Below are positions 11,511-23,597 of a stretch of DNA of 64,000 nt, piece by piece. This DNA comes from Crossaster papposus (lineage: Eukaryota; Echinodermata; Asteroidea; Velatida; Solasteridae), in the NCBI GenBank assembly GCA_037893245.1, contig JBAIAA010000699.1, positions 372,001-436,000 on the forward strand. The letters run 5' to 3'. Made by a program: the position numbers and the translations under genes. Under the pieces are notes generated by a model that was not told the origin of the DNA, made no database searches, and saw nothing but the letters and a program-made list of their open reading frames with translations. Position 1 is the stretch's first letter. Each line of letters begins with the position of its first letter.

Positions 11511-13243
11511 AAACGTTCGGGTGCGTTCGCTAAATTTATTCGCGTAGTTAGAGGGCGTTCGGGTATAATAACAAATAAATTAAAGTATAAAACTTCGCTT
11601 TACAGATTTTCTTCTGCAAAATTCTCCACCCATTGTAATTTTGGCCTCAGGGTAATAAATGAAGTATGCTCGTCTGTTGGCAGTGTGGTTTTTTTGCTAC
11701 CCCGTTTAGTCCCCATCGGTTATATTAAATATTATGCGAGTTAATTCAAGGCTTACCGGCAGGAAATATTATTTAGACAAGCGCACAGAAAATTCACAGA
11801 AATGTACCGACTTTATTTGAACCATCTTATTTCTCCATGTTTGAACAGTAGTGCAAAGCAGATTATTATATAAAATCACATCTTTTGTAGAATTGTTAAA
11901 TTTACACGGCCAAAGAAAGGACATTTCTTGTGCGAGTGAAAATGCAGTCAAAATCACAGTAAAGTGAACAATTCTGCACAACATCAGAAGCATCAATATA
12001 TGCATCCCCCTAGTCACTGGGCGTAGTCTAACATTTTAGTGAAAATTAAGAGACGAAAAAACAAACAAAAATTCTCAAAAGTACACTTAAATTCGGATCT
12101 AGAGCGGGCAAAAACTGCTAGGTTTTAAACTTCAGCAAAAATTAACAATGTCTAAATAAGAAGTTGACTTAGGTTAATTTACACTCATAATCTAGTAAGC
12201 CTTTCAAAAGAAATAAGGCTGCTTTAAGCAGGGGCACACGATCTACAAACAGCATGTCTTACAAAAGAAAAGAAAAAAATCAGAAAAAAACATCTACATT
12301 AGAGTACAAAAAAGTTCAGAATATCCGTAAATACTTTAGTACAAAAATAATAATTTGTATATCCATTAATACATTGCTTACATAGAGTACAGAATTGATG
12401 GCTGTTGTAATTTTATTTTGTTTATTATTTTATTTTTTTTATTTAATATATTGTTAACAATTTATTTCAAAAGTTCAAAAGATTTAGTATGTGGAGTGTA
12501 AACATTAGTAAACTACAAAAATAGATAAAAAACAGTGAAATTTGAACAATTTTCTGCATTATTAGAAGACCTTATTTGTTATAGTTTAGGCGTGGTTGGT
12601 ATTGATGTTCTTTTCATGAGGGTCATACTATAAATATGGGTTCCATATTTGATGTCCCTGTAACGCACACTTGAGTGTGTCATTCGAGTAACATCATTAA
12701 ATTAACTCCAAAACTATGTTTTAATTGGTATATTATGCCCAATATTAGGCCCTCTTAACTTATTCGATTTGTATATTTCAGGGCATTCCAGCCAGCAGTT
12801 TGCAGCAGTTTTAATCGTATTCATTTTAATTGGTTTGACAGTTCCTTGCACTACATTCACTCCTGGAGACAGAATGCATTAACAATGTGTCCTGAATTAG
12901 CAAAATCGATTTCAACAGAGGTTACATTTGTCTGCATTTTCATGTTTGTTTTTGTGGGGGTCAGGATTTGTCCCGATTTCAGGCTTTTTTTGTCAGAATT
13001 TTTCCTGATTTCTGATTTTTTTGTCTACATTTTTCCAGATTGCAGAATTTTTTTTCAATTTCCTTTCCGATTTCATGATTTTTTTGTCAAGATTTTGTCT
13101 GATTTCAGGATTTTGGGATTTGGTATTTTTCAAATTTTACCAAAGATAAGTTTATATTTTATATAAACTTATATTTATATAAGTTCATGTAGAACAAAGA
13201 AATTCCAACCATATGCTATGGGAAAACTAGACTAAAGAACATT
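11511..13243. other. Intergenic region, AT-rich, no gene seen
   Basis: No conserved frame. At 12946-13140 there is an imperfect tandem series of a T-rich unit (TTTTTTTGTCAGAATTT / CTGATTTC pattern). Part of this stretch may be 3'UTR of the TIR-HEAT gene ending at 13705, but I cannot fix its poly(A) site. Confidence 0.5.
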
Positions 13244-13686
13244 TGTGACCGGCTCGACAAAAAAGGGTATTAAGTCGCGCTGTGCATTATCATGTAATAG
13301 CCTACTCAAAGTTGAGAGGGTAAACATTTCATCAAAATGGGATTTTAATTTGTTTGTCATGAATGACATCTTTAACACCAATATTTTCAAGTTTCGTTCA
13401 AAGAAATGTTGATTTTGGTGATTAAAGTGGAAAATACGCCCATTTTGTGTTCATCGTTCTGTTGTTCTACAACAGAACTGGCTTTTTCAAAGCCCGTTTT
13501 CTCAGTTGTGTAATTTGAACTCCAAGGAAGTAATCAAAAGCAAACATATATATCTCCAGAACGGGAGTAGCTATGGAGCTCTATTATACATCAACTGGAA
13601 GCTTACGCCGTGGGCTTTCCAACCATGTATATAACTCAATTTCACTATTTTGTGACATAATACCCATTATTGTGGAGTGGGTCACA
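13244..13686. mobile_element. TGTGACC-type MITE, subfamily A, copy 1
   Basis: Ends TGTGACCGGCTCGACAAAAA and (inward) TGTGACCCACTCCACAATAA. The interior (TATTAAGTCGCGCTGTGCAT, GTTGAGAGGGTAAACAT) matches the copy at 15160. It begins about 20 bases downstream of the stop codon of the TIR-HEAT gene, so it forms the start of its 3'UTR. Confidence 0.7.
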
Positions 13687-13704
13687 TTTAAACAAGTTTA
13701 ATTT

Positions 13705-16700
13705 TTACTGCGTTTCCGATAGTTTTTTAATTTCGTCACTCAGCACCTTGGTGATGTGCATGGCTTTCTTGGCCTCCTCTCCACCAATCTTCTCCAGGGC
13801 AATCTTTGCTGCTTCTCGAACATTGGAGATCGCATCATTGCGCCTAATGATGTGAAGAAAAAAAATAAGAGTCAATTACAAATAATTACAAATAAAGTTA
13901 AAAAAACCTAACCTACTCCACTTTTTTTTTGTTTTAGATGTTTTGAAAGCACAAAATTAAACGAGTTATTTGCATAGAGGAAGTGCCGTGGCCTAGTTGT
14001 CAGGAGCATTGAATTCGTGGCCTGCAGGTAGTTCTGGAGGTTCGAATCCAGCCTGGGTTAGGACACTTTTACACATATTATTGGTAGAGGAATTATCAAT
14101 GCCTTGCTGTGGACTAGTTAACCATCCCAACCCTATTCGTGCTGTGAAGAGATCAGATCGTCTTGTTTCAGTTTGGGGTTGCTGGTTCTTCCACACTTTC
14201 CTCTAGTAGCCCACAACTCGAGTGGCCTTGGGCACTTTTGAGTGGTTTTATTACCGAAAAGAATTTTTAACAATAATCCAATCCAATCCAATCCAATCCA
14301 ATCCAATCTGAATTTGTAAAGCGCCATCAATCCAGTTGACTATATTCCGAGGCGCTGCCAGGAACAGCGGGGCAAAGCCCCTCCTTTTAGCGATAATTGT
14401 TACTGGGTTCTTTTACAAGTATTACACAACACACGGGACCTCCAGCTTTACGTCCCATCCGAAGGACGTAGCAATAGTGGTTTAATTGGCTTGCTTAAGG
14501 ACACACATGTCGACACCGGGACTCGAACTCACGCTCTGCGGAACAGAAAGCCGGGTTCTTAACTGCCCAGCCACCGCCCGGCCACGACACCCCACAATAA
14601 TAATATTATTACAAATCTTTTTACCAGAGATTGACCAGCTGAGGTGCCGCCTCATTTGCCTTGATGTGTCCCAGTGCGAGGCAGCCACTCTCTCTGACCA
14701 GACGGTCTTTGTCCTTCAGCAGATTCATCATGCGACTCACGGCATGCTTGTTCTGGGGCTCGGCGACGCGGGCCAAGGACAGAGCCGCGACGGCGCGCAC
14801 ATTCTCATCCTTGTCGTTGCAAAGATCAAGCAGGGCCTCCAGCACAGAGTTACTGTGGAATTTGCCTGTCAGGAAGAAAACAAGAAAAAATTGCTAAAGT
14901 GGATTGTAAAATTCCTTTTTTCTATTGGTCGAGATCCTTGCTCTGCGCAACATCTAGGCAGTGCATAGGTTCGAGTCCCTGTCTGGTTCCGTTGTTTTTC
15001 CCCAGAATTGGGGTTTTCCTCCCACCTCTAAAACTGTTGATGTCTTCTCTCTGCAGGTTTCTTCAGGCTTTTTACAAGCTACAGTGCTAAGGACACTTTT
15101 GAGGAATCCTTGGTTTTGCTACCAGAATAAAGATGATGATAATAATGATAGGTTATATATGTGACCAGCTCTACAAAAAGGTGTATTAAGTCGCGCTGTG
15201 CATTATTGTGTAATGGCCCGCTCAACGTTGAGAGGGTAAACATGTCATCAAAATGTGATTTTTGCCATGAATGACATATTTAATACTACAGTTTCAGGTT
15301 TCATTTAAAGAAATGTTGATTTTGATAAATAAAGTGGAAAAAATACCATTTTGTGTGCATCGTTCTGTTGTAGTACAAGACAGCCGGCCATTTCAAAGCC
15401 TGTTTTTTCAAGTAATCAATATGTAAACACGTCATATCTCAAGAATGAGAGGGGCTGTGGAGCTCTATTATATACCAAATGAAAGCTTAGGTTGTGGGCT
15501 TTTTAACCATGTATATAACTCAATTTCTTTTTTTGCGACATAATACACCTTTTTGTAGAGCCGGTCACATATATTCTCAGTACTAGGATGTTTTATTCAT
15601 GACAACTAATTGGCATGAATAATATAAGTGAAGCGTGCTTTGCGTCATACACACGCCGACCGGTACGCATACTCGGTGTGTCCATCCTTCTCACCAGGGC
15701 TCTCGAAAGCGGTCTCAGAGCACCACCTACTGTCCACGCACACATGCTGTCATACTTACTGAGGTTTTGGATAGCATCAATACGGACGGTGGAGTTCATG
15801 CTGAAGACTTCTCTCATGGTGTAACTCTCCAAAGCGTGTTCCTGAACTCTCTGCCAAAACTCGCATCTCTCACCATTGACAGTGCAAAATTCTGTATTCA
15901 CACAACGGGACAAGACGTCAACTTCAACCTCTACTAGACCCACAATATATCCATAAAATGTGATGCGATCAAGCAAAATCAGTCGGAACTCAGCAATTCT
16001 TGTTTTGAGATAGGGTCAAAAATTTGTTCGTAGGGTTGGACAAACCCAAATTGACTTTTTTTACAAAAACAGATGGGGAAAATATTTTTCTTTTACATGA
16101 AAATACTCTTTTAACCAAATTCAGAAGGGAAGTGATACAAAAACTTTATTTTCTCAGTTTCTTTATTTTTAACGTGCTGGTGTTCAAATGGTTGTAATTT
16201 TGAAACCAAAGGTCGTATTCACATGGGGTTTTCACTGAAATAGAGCCTGAAGTACGCTACAAAAGAATATGTAAAAATCCCAAAAATAACATGGGCTTAC
16301 TTCAGACTGATTTTGCTTGATCGCATCACAAATTAGGGAGGTGTGTTTCTAAATTTGGTATAAAATAGTTGTATAAAATAGTTGTATAAAATGACTTGAT
16401 TTTTTTTTGCTGAAATAGGAGGTTACCGTTGTAGTGTTGTTTGGTGACCAGACCGTCGGAATCTTCATCCATCTCATTATTGAGGATACCCAGGAGCCAC
16501 AGCTGATCGACATTCTTAAACATCTCGTCCAGTTGACTGCTGTACTCCTCTAAAAAGGCAGCTTCAAATCTGCACAGAAACAAGCAGAAACATTTTGAAT
16601 ATGCAAATTGTTTGACAAAGTAGTAGGAAGATACAGGAATTTCAAGAAAGAAGTAGAAATTTCCAGAAAAAAGTAGAAATTTCCAGAAAAAAGTAGGAAT

Positions 16701-19700
16701 TTGAAGAAAAAAGTAGGAATTTGAAGAAAAAAGTAGGAATTTCAAGAAAAAAGTAGAAATTTCAAGAAAAAGTAGGAATTTCAAAAAACAAAAAGTAGAA
16801 AAAGGTAATTTTTTTTAAATTTTTTTAATTATGAAAAGTAGGAAAATTTAAAAGTTTGCAAGTGGAAAGCTTCCTGACTGTTTGTATTAAACTTAGTACA
16901 TGTATCATGTGAATAGTAACCATCGTCTCGGTGAGTTTACCAATCAAAGTACGATGCATATATGAAATTGTACGTCACAGCCCTAAAAGTAAACATTTGC
17001 TTACATCTCCCATTCCACGGATGATTGGACCTTAAAGTGCTTCTCCCAGAAGTCCAACTCCTTCTTGACTTCAAAGTCCGGTTTGGAATGAAGGTTGAGG
17101 TGGGAACGCTGCCGTTGAAACTTGGCTCGTTTGTTGTCAGCTTTGAAGACAAAAAATATATATATATATATATCAAGGAATGAAATTAACACTTGATTTA
17201 AAGAATAATTTGAACACACGAAATAACCCTAACCACAATGTTCGGTTGACCATAGTTGGAACTTGATAAAAAAATCCATTAACAAAAAAATGACAGCACA
17301 ACCAGGTACAATTATTTTGAAGGATGCTTGAGACCATTATTCATTTGTTGAATTAAATGTTACTTGATTTTTTTTCATATGAATTTGTTCCTTTTGTATT
17401 TAGATATTTGTAACCTGGCACCACGAAATGGGTGGAAAGTGGCGAAATTAAAAAGTTGACATTATTACATTTCTAGAAAAAAGAAGTCCTTAGCTTTCAA
17501 ATGGTGTATTGTGTTTTGCTGTAGCTTATTCCTAGCCGCAGCTATACTCTTTTGAAATTGCTGAAGTCATGCTCCCTTGTTTTGAGAAAACAGAGTTCAA
17601 AGTCTGTGAACCGTGCCAACTATAATACCAATCAGTGCAAATCAGCCACCAAAACCACACTTTAGAGTTTTAATTGAGCTATACAATTTTGGTATATAAT
17701 AAAGAAGGTTTATTTAGATATAAAAACTCCAAACCGACCTCCCACTTGAAAGATTGACGTTTTGGCCAACAACTCGTTTTGGCAATGTGCGACTTTCCGC
17801 TCATTTCGTGGTGCCAGGTCACATTTGTAAATCTGTATATTACTTTTAAGTATCAATTTAGCTTTAGAATACAATTTTTCCGGTAATTAGCAGCTTACTT
17901 TTGTCATCTTGATTCAGCTCGGCCAACTTGCTCTGGATTTTCTTGACCAGCTCCATCATGGATTGATTGAGTGCTGCCGTGTCGGTGAACATCGTCCATT
18001 CCACCGGAGCAAGCTGAAGACGCCTACAGCATCAATAAGATGATCAAAAAGAAAGAAAGAGTGGAACTCGTTTGACATTTCCTTAAAAAGTACATCCCGC
18101 CTGTCTCTCTTTAAATGTAACTATAAGAAATATTTGTTAAATAATTATTTGGAAAAAGATTAACTCTCACGGGGTCGCGGGTCACAGGTTTTGTTTGTAA
18201 GTTCCTTATTTTTGTGTGAATAATCGTGTTAACTTAATAACTGTTTTGTCTTAATGTGTAAGTTATATGTATATGTATGTGGGGGGCTCCTACTCGACAA
18301 GCTCTGCTTCCTAGGGACCCCCTTCCACATTGATCCTAAATTAAGTGGTGTTTGCTTATTTTTTTGTGTGCAACGTTATGTGGAAAATAAAGTGAATTGA
18401 ATTGAAATTGAATTGAACCAACAGAATTATTGCTTAAACGCTTACTGGACGTAAAGATATTAAACTCTAATCTCTCTGTGAAATTATTCCATCTTGGATG
18501 CTGTCATTTTGAAGGAAATAATGAAAGTACATGTTGTCCAACGATGTGTCTCGAAAAGGAATTTTTGGAAAGTTCCATCAGGTTTAGTTGTTAAGCACCA
18601 TTCGTTAGATTTTGAGAACATTTGCTGGTTCAAACAATAAACATGCATAACTGACAAATTCAGTCTGAAGTAGGCCCCGGTCATTTTTTTGATTTTTACA
18701 TATTCGTTTGTAGCGTACTTCAGGCTCCATTTCAGTGAAAACCCCATGTGAATACGACCTTTGGTTAAACAATTACAACCATTTGAAGACCAGCACGTTA
18801 AAAATAAAGAAACTGAGAAAATCAAGTTTTTGTATCACTTCCCTTCTGAATTTGGTTAAAAGAGTATTTTCATGTAAAAGAAAAATATTTTCCCCTGTTC
18901 ATCTGTTTTTGTAAAAAAGTGAATTTGGAGTTTTCCACCCCTACAAACATATTTTGGCCCTATCTCACAACAAGAATTGCCGAGTTCCGACTGATTTTGC
19001 TTGATCGCATCACATATATCTGGTTCACATATCTGGTTCTCTAAATGTGCAATGGATCGGTATAATAAACCTAAAAGATTAGGAGTAAGGGAGGGGTGGG
19101 GGAGAGGGAGGGTACGTGGGGGGTGCTTACATTCCAAAGTCCATGAGTGGGATCATGTCTTCTCTTCCTTCCATGGCACATGGGAAGATGGGTTTGCTGG
19201 AGACGTAGGCTAAGGCTAGCTCATCTTTGCAGTACTTGGAGACGACAGACTTGGTGCTCAGTAAGGACAGAAAGAGCTGGGGTCATAAACAAATGATATC
19301 AAGTGAAACATTCTACAAATGCAAATTATCTGTAACTAAGTGTCGAATATATTCCAGTCCTAAGTCGACCCATTTTCTGGTTCACCGGTTCATCGGATCT
19401 GACAGGATCTGATGTCACCAGAAAGGTGTGTAAATTATTTGTAAGTGTCGAATATATTCCAGTCCTAAGTCGACCCATTTTACTGGTTCACCGGTTCATC
19501 GGATCTGACAGGATCTGATGTCACCAGAAAGGTGTGTAAATTATTTGTAAGTGTCGAATATATTCCAGTCCTAAGTCGACTTATTTTACCGGTTCACGGA
19601 CCATCAGAATTGGGTTTGCACTGACAAATCTGATCGATCTATCCGCATGAAATCAAACACGCTTGATTTTTCTCATCTGATTTGACAGGATCTGATGTCA

Positions 19701-21626
19701 CCAGAAAGGTGTGTGGGTAAGTACCTCGATTTGCACCGGATGCAAAACTGATATTAACCAATCAGGCTCACGAAAAAAGTCACATGATTTAAAATTGACA
19801 GCTGCCATTTTGTTATCATGTGATTGGTCGGATATCATGTGACTGATCACCATGTGACCAATTATAAAATAAAATCATATGGATCATACTTTTTCCCACA
19901 AAAAAAATGATAGATTGTGCTTTCCTCTAAACTCGTACCTTGGCATCGACGATGGCCTGTCCAATTTTGTTGAAGAATTCCACCCCTGCTTTCAGCCCCA
20001 CCTCATCAACCCAGACTGTGACGCCAGCTTTCTCCAAACCATCTACACAAATCAAAATCAACGAACTGAATATAAGTATGTTTGATCGGTCACAAACAGT
20101 CACAATTTTCTCCCGATTTCCCCGAGCCCGCTGGTTGTAACATCCCATTCCTGTAAAACACTGTGACTATATAGTCGAATTCCATCAACTATGGTTGTTT
20201 GTTTTTGTAATTTTAAGTTTCACTGTTTAAATGCGCACTATATTCACAGATAACAAAATCAACTACTAAAAGAAATTTCCAAAAATGCCTCTCTTGAGAC
20301 GCATCTTTGGAAATAACCTATTGTTTTCTTCAAAATGTCAGTATACTGTTATTACATGTACATCATGCTGCCTACATTACTTTGTATATGTAAGCCTGTT
20401 GAAGTCCTACAATATGCTGTATACATACATGCAGTGAATTTCACTCTGATGCAATATGCTCTGCATGAGCTTGACATGAAGTGTATGTTTCTAATTCACT
20501 GTGTATTACGCATGCAAACATACAGTATGTGTTTGCATTCCAGGCCGGCTACGCCCATAATCACTGCATTTAATAAGACCATTTTATAGTTGATAAAAAG
20601 TCAGTCAGTACAATTTAAGTCATCCATTTTGTCATAATTTTCCCGACATAATTAGAGTTTTTTGTTTTCACCTACATACTGGCTCATTCATAAATCAACA
20701 AAACTGAAGCACCTGTCCAATCCATACATTAATTAGTGTGCATTAAAGGTAGGATACACCATTTGCAGATATTGAAAATATTTACTACCGAATTATTAAG
20801 AAATATCTTACTCATTGGAAAGTAAATAATGATTCTAGGCATGTAGCAAAATAATTGCGCTAAATATCCTCTAATTATTCCGAAAAAAAATAATTTTATA
20901 AAGAAAAATTTGCAGATCGCCGGATGGCGATAGCGAAAAAAACAAAGATAACACAAGAATAACTGCTCGACGCCGGTTGAAAACAATCGCTGTTTTTCGT
21001 GCTTTTCTCGGCATCCGTGGTTGTAAAACTTCCGAAAGGTCAGTTAATCGATATTTACTATAAGATACAACCCCCCAAATCTACTCCTATTCATGAAAAT
21101 TCAAGCAATTACCAATGGTGTATCCTACCTTTAAATCAGTATAGTGACTAACGTTGCAGTATTCAACACTCTCATTACTCATTAACAGATTTTCTTTGAA
21201 TCACGTACCTTTAATTTGCCTCATTTGGTCTTTGTCCTGATGGCTGTAGCTAATCATGATGTCCTTTGGCTCCATGCTGATTGACCGATCGGGACCCTTA
21301 TCCTCCACGTTGTTTACACCAGACTCACCGCTGCCTTTTACTGGGACAGCCTTGATCTCTTCACTACCCTGGTTCCCTACGCTAGCTCCACTGCTTTGAT
21401 CCTTCACAGCCACTGGATCACTGGTACTTTGCAGTTGTACATCATTTGACCCCTCCTGACCCTGCTGATTTGCCGATCCTGTCTCTGCTATCTGCGGTTC
21501 GGAGTGGGAGTGGGGCCGGTAGCGTTCGGCGGAGGGTGACTCTTGGCCTTTAACGCGGCCGAGACTGCCCGGCGCACTCTTGGGGCGCTTTTTCTTATGT
21601 TTGGACTTGCTGCCAGCTGTTCCCAT
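13705..21626 (-). CDS. TIR-HEAT protein 1 (N-myristoylation motif, TIR, FW-linker, HEAT repeats)
   Basis: Coding exons: 21626-21209, 20042-19939, 19276-19131, 18023-17899, 17140-17005, 16569-16427, 15891-15760, 14865-14625, 13843-13705. Phases agree at every junction and the 1,584 nt encode 527 aa. Residues 1-15 (MGTAGSKSKHKKKRP) fit an N-myristoylation site (Gly2, Ser6) followed by a polybasic patch. 16-118 are disordered. A TIR domain spans about 119-235: DIMISYSHQD, VWVDE, then KYCKDELALAY with Glu193 at the site used as catalytic Glu in NAD-cleaving TIRs. 285-320 hold FWEKHF...VEWEIFEAAFLEEY, resembling the EF-hand-like module of Cbl. HEAT repeats follow at about 385-515 (DENVRAVAALSLARVA, DRLVRESGCLALGHI). 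I know no characterised vertebrate orthologue; SARM1 has the opposite order (ARM-SAM-TIR). Likely an innate-immune or stress signalling protein at membranes, which is inference. A paralogue lies head-to-head at 36684-43979. Confidence 0.88.
13979..14255 (+). mobile_element. tRNA-derived SINE in intron of TIR-HEAT 1
   Basis: A 5' tRNA-like head (A box TGGCCTAGTTGT, B box GGTTCGAATCC) is followed by a body (CTGTGAAGAGATCAGAT, GGGTTGCTGGTTCTTCCACA) that recurs at 55803-56330. Its tail abuts a CCAAT-type pentamer run at 14276-14306. Confidence 0.7.
14262..14592 (-). mobile_element. tRNA-derived SINE with CORE-like body, minus strand
   Basis: Read on the minus strand: tRNA-like head (GGCGGTGGCTGGGCAGTTAAG, B box GAGTTCGAGTCCC), a central body (AAAGAACCCAGTAAC, GGGGCTTTGCCCCG), a tail GGCGCTTTACAAATTC, and an ATTGG pentamer run at 14276-14306. 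The central body is shared with the element at 36850. It looks full length and ends 33 bases short of exon 8 of TIR-HEAT 1. Confidence 0.75.
14930..15150 (+). mobile_element. SINE, family with GGGGTTTTCCTCCCACCTC core
   Basis: B box GGTTCGAGTCC, core GGGGTTTTCCTCCCACCTCT shared with 42065-42330, and a 3' part (CAGGCTTTTTACAAGC, GAGGAATCCTTGGTTTTGC) shared with 36850-37075. Ends in a GATGATAATAATGATA simple repeat. In intron 7 of TIR-HEAT 1. Confidence 0.65.
15160..15569. mobile_element. TGTGACC-type MITE, subfamily A, copy 2
   Basis: Inverted ends TGTGACCAGCTCTACAAAAA and (inward) TGTGACCGGCTCTACAAAAA; TA-rich flanks are compatible with TA target duplication. About 410 bp, same family as 13244. 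Confidence 0.8.
15959..16330. mobile_element. TGTGATGCGATC MITE, complete copy
   Basis: Terminal inverted repeats of about 28 bp beginning TGTGATGCGATCAAGCAAAA at both ends; about 372 bp. A second copy in inverted orientation is at 18656-19015. Both are in introns of TIR-HEAT 1. Confidence 0.8.
16621..16800. repeat. Minisatellite of about 19-20 bp units
   Basis: About nine units of AAAAAAGTAG(A/G)AATTT followed by CCAG or (C/G)AAG. It directly follows exon 6 of TIR-HEAT 1 on the plus strand. The minus-strand frame through it is FLL/FSG-rich noise. Confidence 0.8.
17409..17823. mobile_element. TGTGACC-type MITE, subfamily B, copy 1
   Basis: Ends TGTAACCTGGCACCACGAAA and (inward) TGTGACCTGGCACCACGAAA; about 415 bp. 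Related in its ends to the element at 39545 (both continue into TGAGCG.AAAGTCGC). Confidence 0.75.
18150..18416 (+). mobile_element. Retroelement 3' end with (ATTGA)n tail
   Basis: GGGGGGCTCCTACTCGACAA and CTAGGGACCCCCTTCC are followed by GGAAAATAAAGTGAATTG and an ATTGA repeat. An AATAAA plus pentameric simple-repeat tail is typical of LINE or SINE 3' ends. No coding frame remains. Confidence 0.5.
18656..19015. mobile_element. TGTGATGCGATC MITE, second copy (left end truncated)
   Basis: Inverted copy of 15959-16330. The right end has TTGCTTGATCGCATCACA; the left terminal repeat has lost its outer bases and starts at CAGTCTGAAGTA. Confidence 0.75.
19338..19610. repeat. Tandem repeat of about 110 bp, about 2.5 units
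   Basis: GTGTCGAATATATTCCAGTC through CACCAGAAAGGTGTGTAAAT is repeated at 19339, 19445 and, partially, 19552. Intron of TIR-HEAT 1. Confidence 0.8.
20743..21134. mobile_element. MITE-2 (TTAA-flanked), copy 1
   Basis: TTAA at both ends, with inverted repeats AAGGTAGGATACACCAT; 392 bp. Further copies at 38834, 40090, 50875 and a fragment at 41882. In intron 1 (coding) of TIR-HEAT 1. Confidence 0.85.
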
Positions 21627-22186
21627 GGTAACGGAGTGAATGTAATCAATTAGGATTTAGGTGGGTTTGCAGTGCATGCTAATTTGCCTAGTGCGAAAAA
21701 AATATATGAACAAATGGAAAATTAATTACAGTCAAACACCTTTATAACAAGGTCCTTGCAAATCACCTTGTTTACTTGTTAAACTAAGCAGGATGTGTAT
21801 TAACAGTGCTCTTATTATCAGGGTTCGACTGTATTAAAGTAACTCTATATTATCTTTCTTACTTAACCTAAGTTTAATTTAATTTATTAATGCAATGCAT
21901 GCTGATCACTACTACAAAAATAGCTTGTATTCCATGCATATTGCGCATTTTACAATGTACCCGTACATTGTACAAACACACTACAAAACGTAAGCTTTTA
22001 TGCCTTTGGCCATGCAAATATATGCAAGTGATTACCAAGATAAATAATATTTCCACTTCAATCCATCATACACGTACCACCATACAAGTTACAATTAAAA
22101 CCTAAATGGATTTTGTTTTGGCACTGGCAGTACATGTACTAGTAATAATGAGTCATTCATACCATGATACACACAGAAACATACTA

Positions 22187-22605
22187 CATGACCCACTTTG
22201 CAAAAATCGGTCTGATGTTTCAAAATACAGTTTCCCATAAAAGGCTGTTTAATATCAGAGATAATTTTTCTATCAATAAATCATTTATTTTGTGGATTTT
22301 TGGTTTCTCTGATACCTTTATTTTCAGATTGGATTGATTGCAAAAGTTGTTTTGATTCCTAAAGCAGATTTAATAAAGGTTTTTGTCATTCTCTTACCAT
22401 ATCTGATGAAGCACTACAATTTAAAATCATCATTTCTGTACAAAGACATTTTTAATATAATAGAGAAAAAGCACATTTCAAAAAATTAAAAGCCCAGTTG
22501 TGCCATATATCAAATGAAAGCTTATTTCCTGCTTTTTCTGACCAACTGTAAAACTTAAACAAATATTTGTAACACATCAGACTCATTTTTGCAGGGTGGG
22601 TCACA
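22187..22605. mobile_element. TGTGACC-type MITE, subfamily C
   Basis: Left end CATGACCCACTTTGCAAAAA and inward right end TGTGACCCACCCTGCAAAAA. TA on both sides fits a TA target duplication. Confidence 0.7.
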
Positions 22606-23236
22606 TAATTTTGTGCTTTTCTGTTGGCATGCATCAACAGAATCACAGCATAACTTGTGGGTATTTCCTCTTAATTCAGCTGACCTATTTTAAATTGTAA
22701 TACACACATCACCATTGCCCCACACACATACTTTACGCATGTAGGAACTAGGGTATTGTCATTTTTTCTGTGGACGTACCCACCTTTATTGAATGAAGAA
22801 CGAAAAGTTCATAAAGACTTTGGAATTTCATGGCCACTGCATCATATGTGGCCGTTGCAGTGTACTTTATGTACGATCAAAGTTTGCTGTGCATGCATGC
22901 GTAGAAGGTGGGGCATCAAATGTGTTGATGACCTAAAAAGCTTACAACATGGTGGCGTGCTCACACATATTCACAAAAAGTGACCCTGTAGTACAATACA
23001 CTGGGTACAACTATAGAATGCAGGACTGCTCAACTGCTTAACTACTCTGTATTACAACATATGTATCTTGTACCGGTCCATGTACTATCTGATAACAGAG
23101 AACACGACAAATGCCATTTGGGGCTGCATGAAGCTGCTAGTCCTAATAAGCCAACCCCGCCCCCCAATTTTTTATTTTTTTTAAATAAAAAATTTAAATT
23201 AAAAATTAAATAAATAAATAAATTAAATAAATTACA

Positions 23237-23597
23237 CAGGGTGTCCACATAAAAAGTATACCCATTTTCAAATTCATATTATTGCAAAACTACTGAATGT
23301 TTCTGAAAAATACAAATGTCTGTTGAAAGGGTAGAATGCCCTCTGTCCAATGGTATAACTTTTATAAGGTTCATTATATCATTTTTCTGATTTTATGTCA
23401 CAGTGCTTATTTCAGTACCTTTCATTTTTTTGTCTTGTTTGTTCAGTCATTCATGGCAATGGCATAATGAACCTTATACCATTGGACAGAGGGCATTCTA
23501 GCCTTTCAAAAGACATTTGTATCCTTCAGAAACATTCAGTATAGTTTTGCAATAATATGAATTTGAAAATGGGTATACTTTTTATGTAGACACCCTG
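23237..23597. mobile_element. Fold-back MITE with CAGGGTGTC ends
   Basis: The two arms match for more than 100 bp (CAGGGTGTCCACATAAAAAG left; CAGGGTGTCTACATAAAAAG inward from right), separated by a loop of about 100 bp. Confidence 0.8.

Noticed and set aside
12846-13166. 106-aa plus-strand frame rich in Phe and Ile
   Set aside because: It is a translation of an imperfect T-rich tandem repeat.
13982-14206. Frames inside the SINE and its tRNA-like head as a coding gene or tRNA
   Set aside because: The body recurs at 55803-56330 and the tRNA-like part lacks a proper acceptor stem, so it is a SINE.
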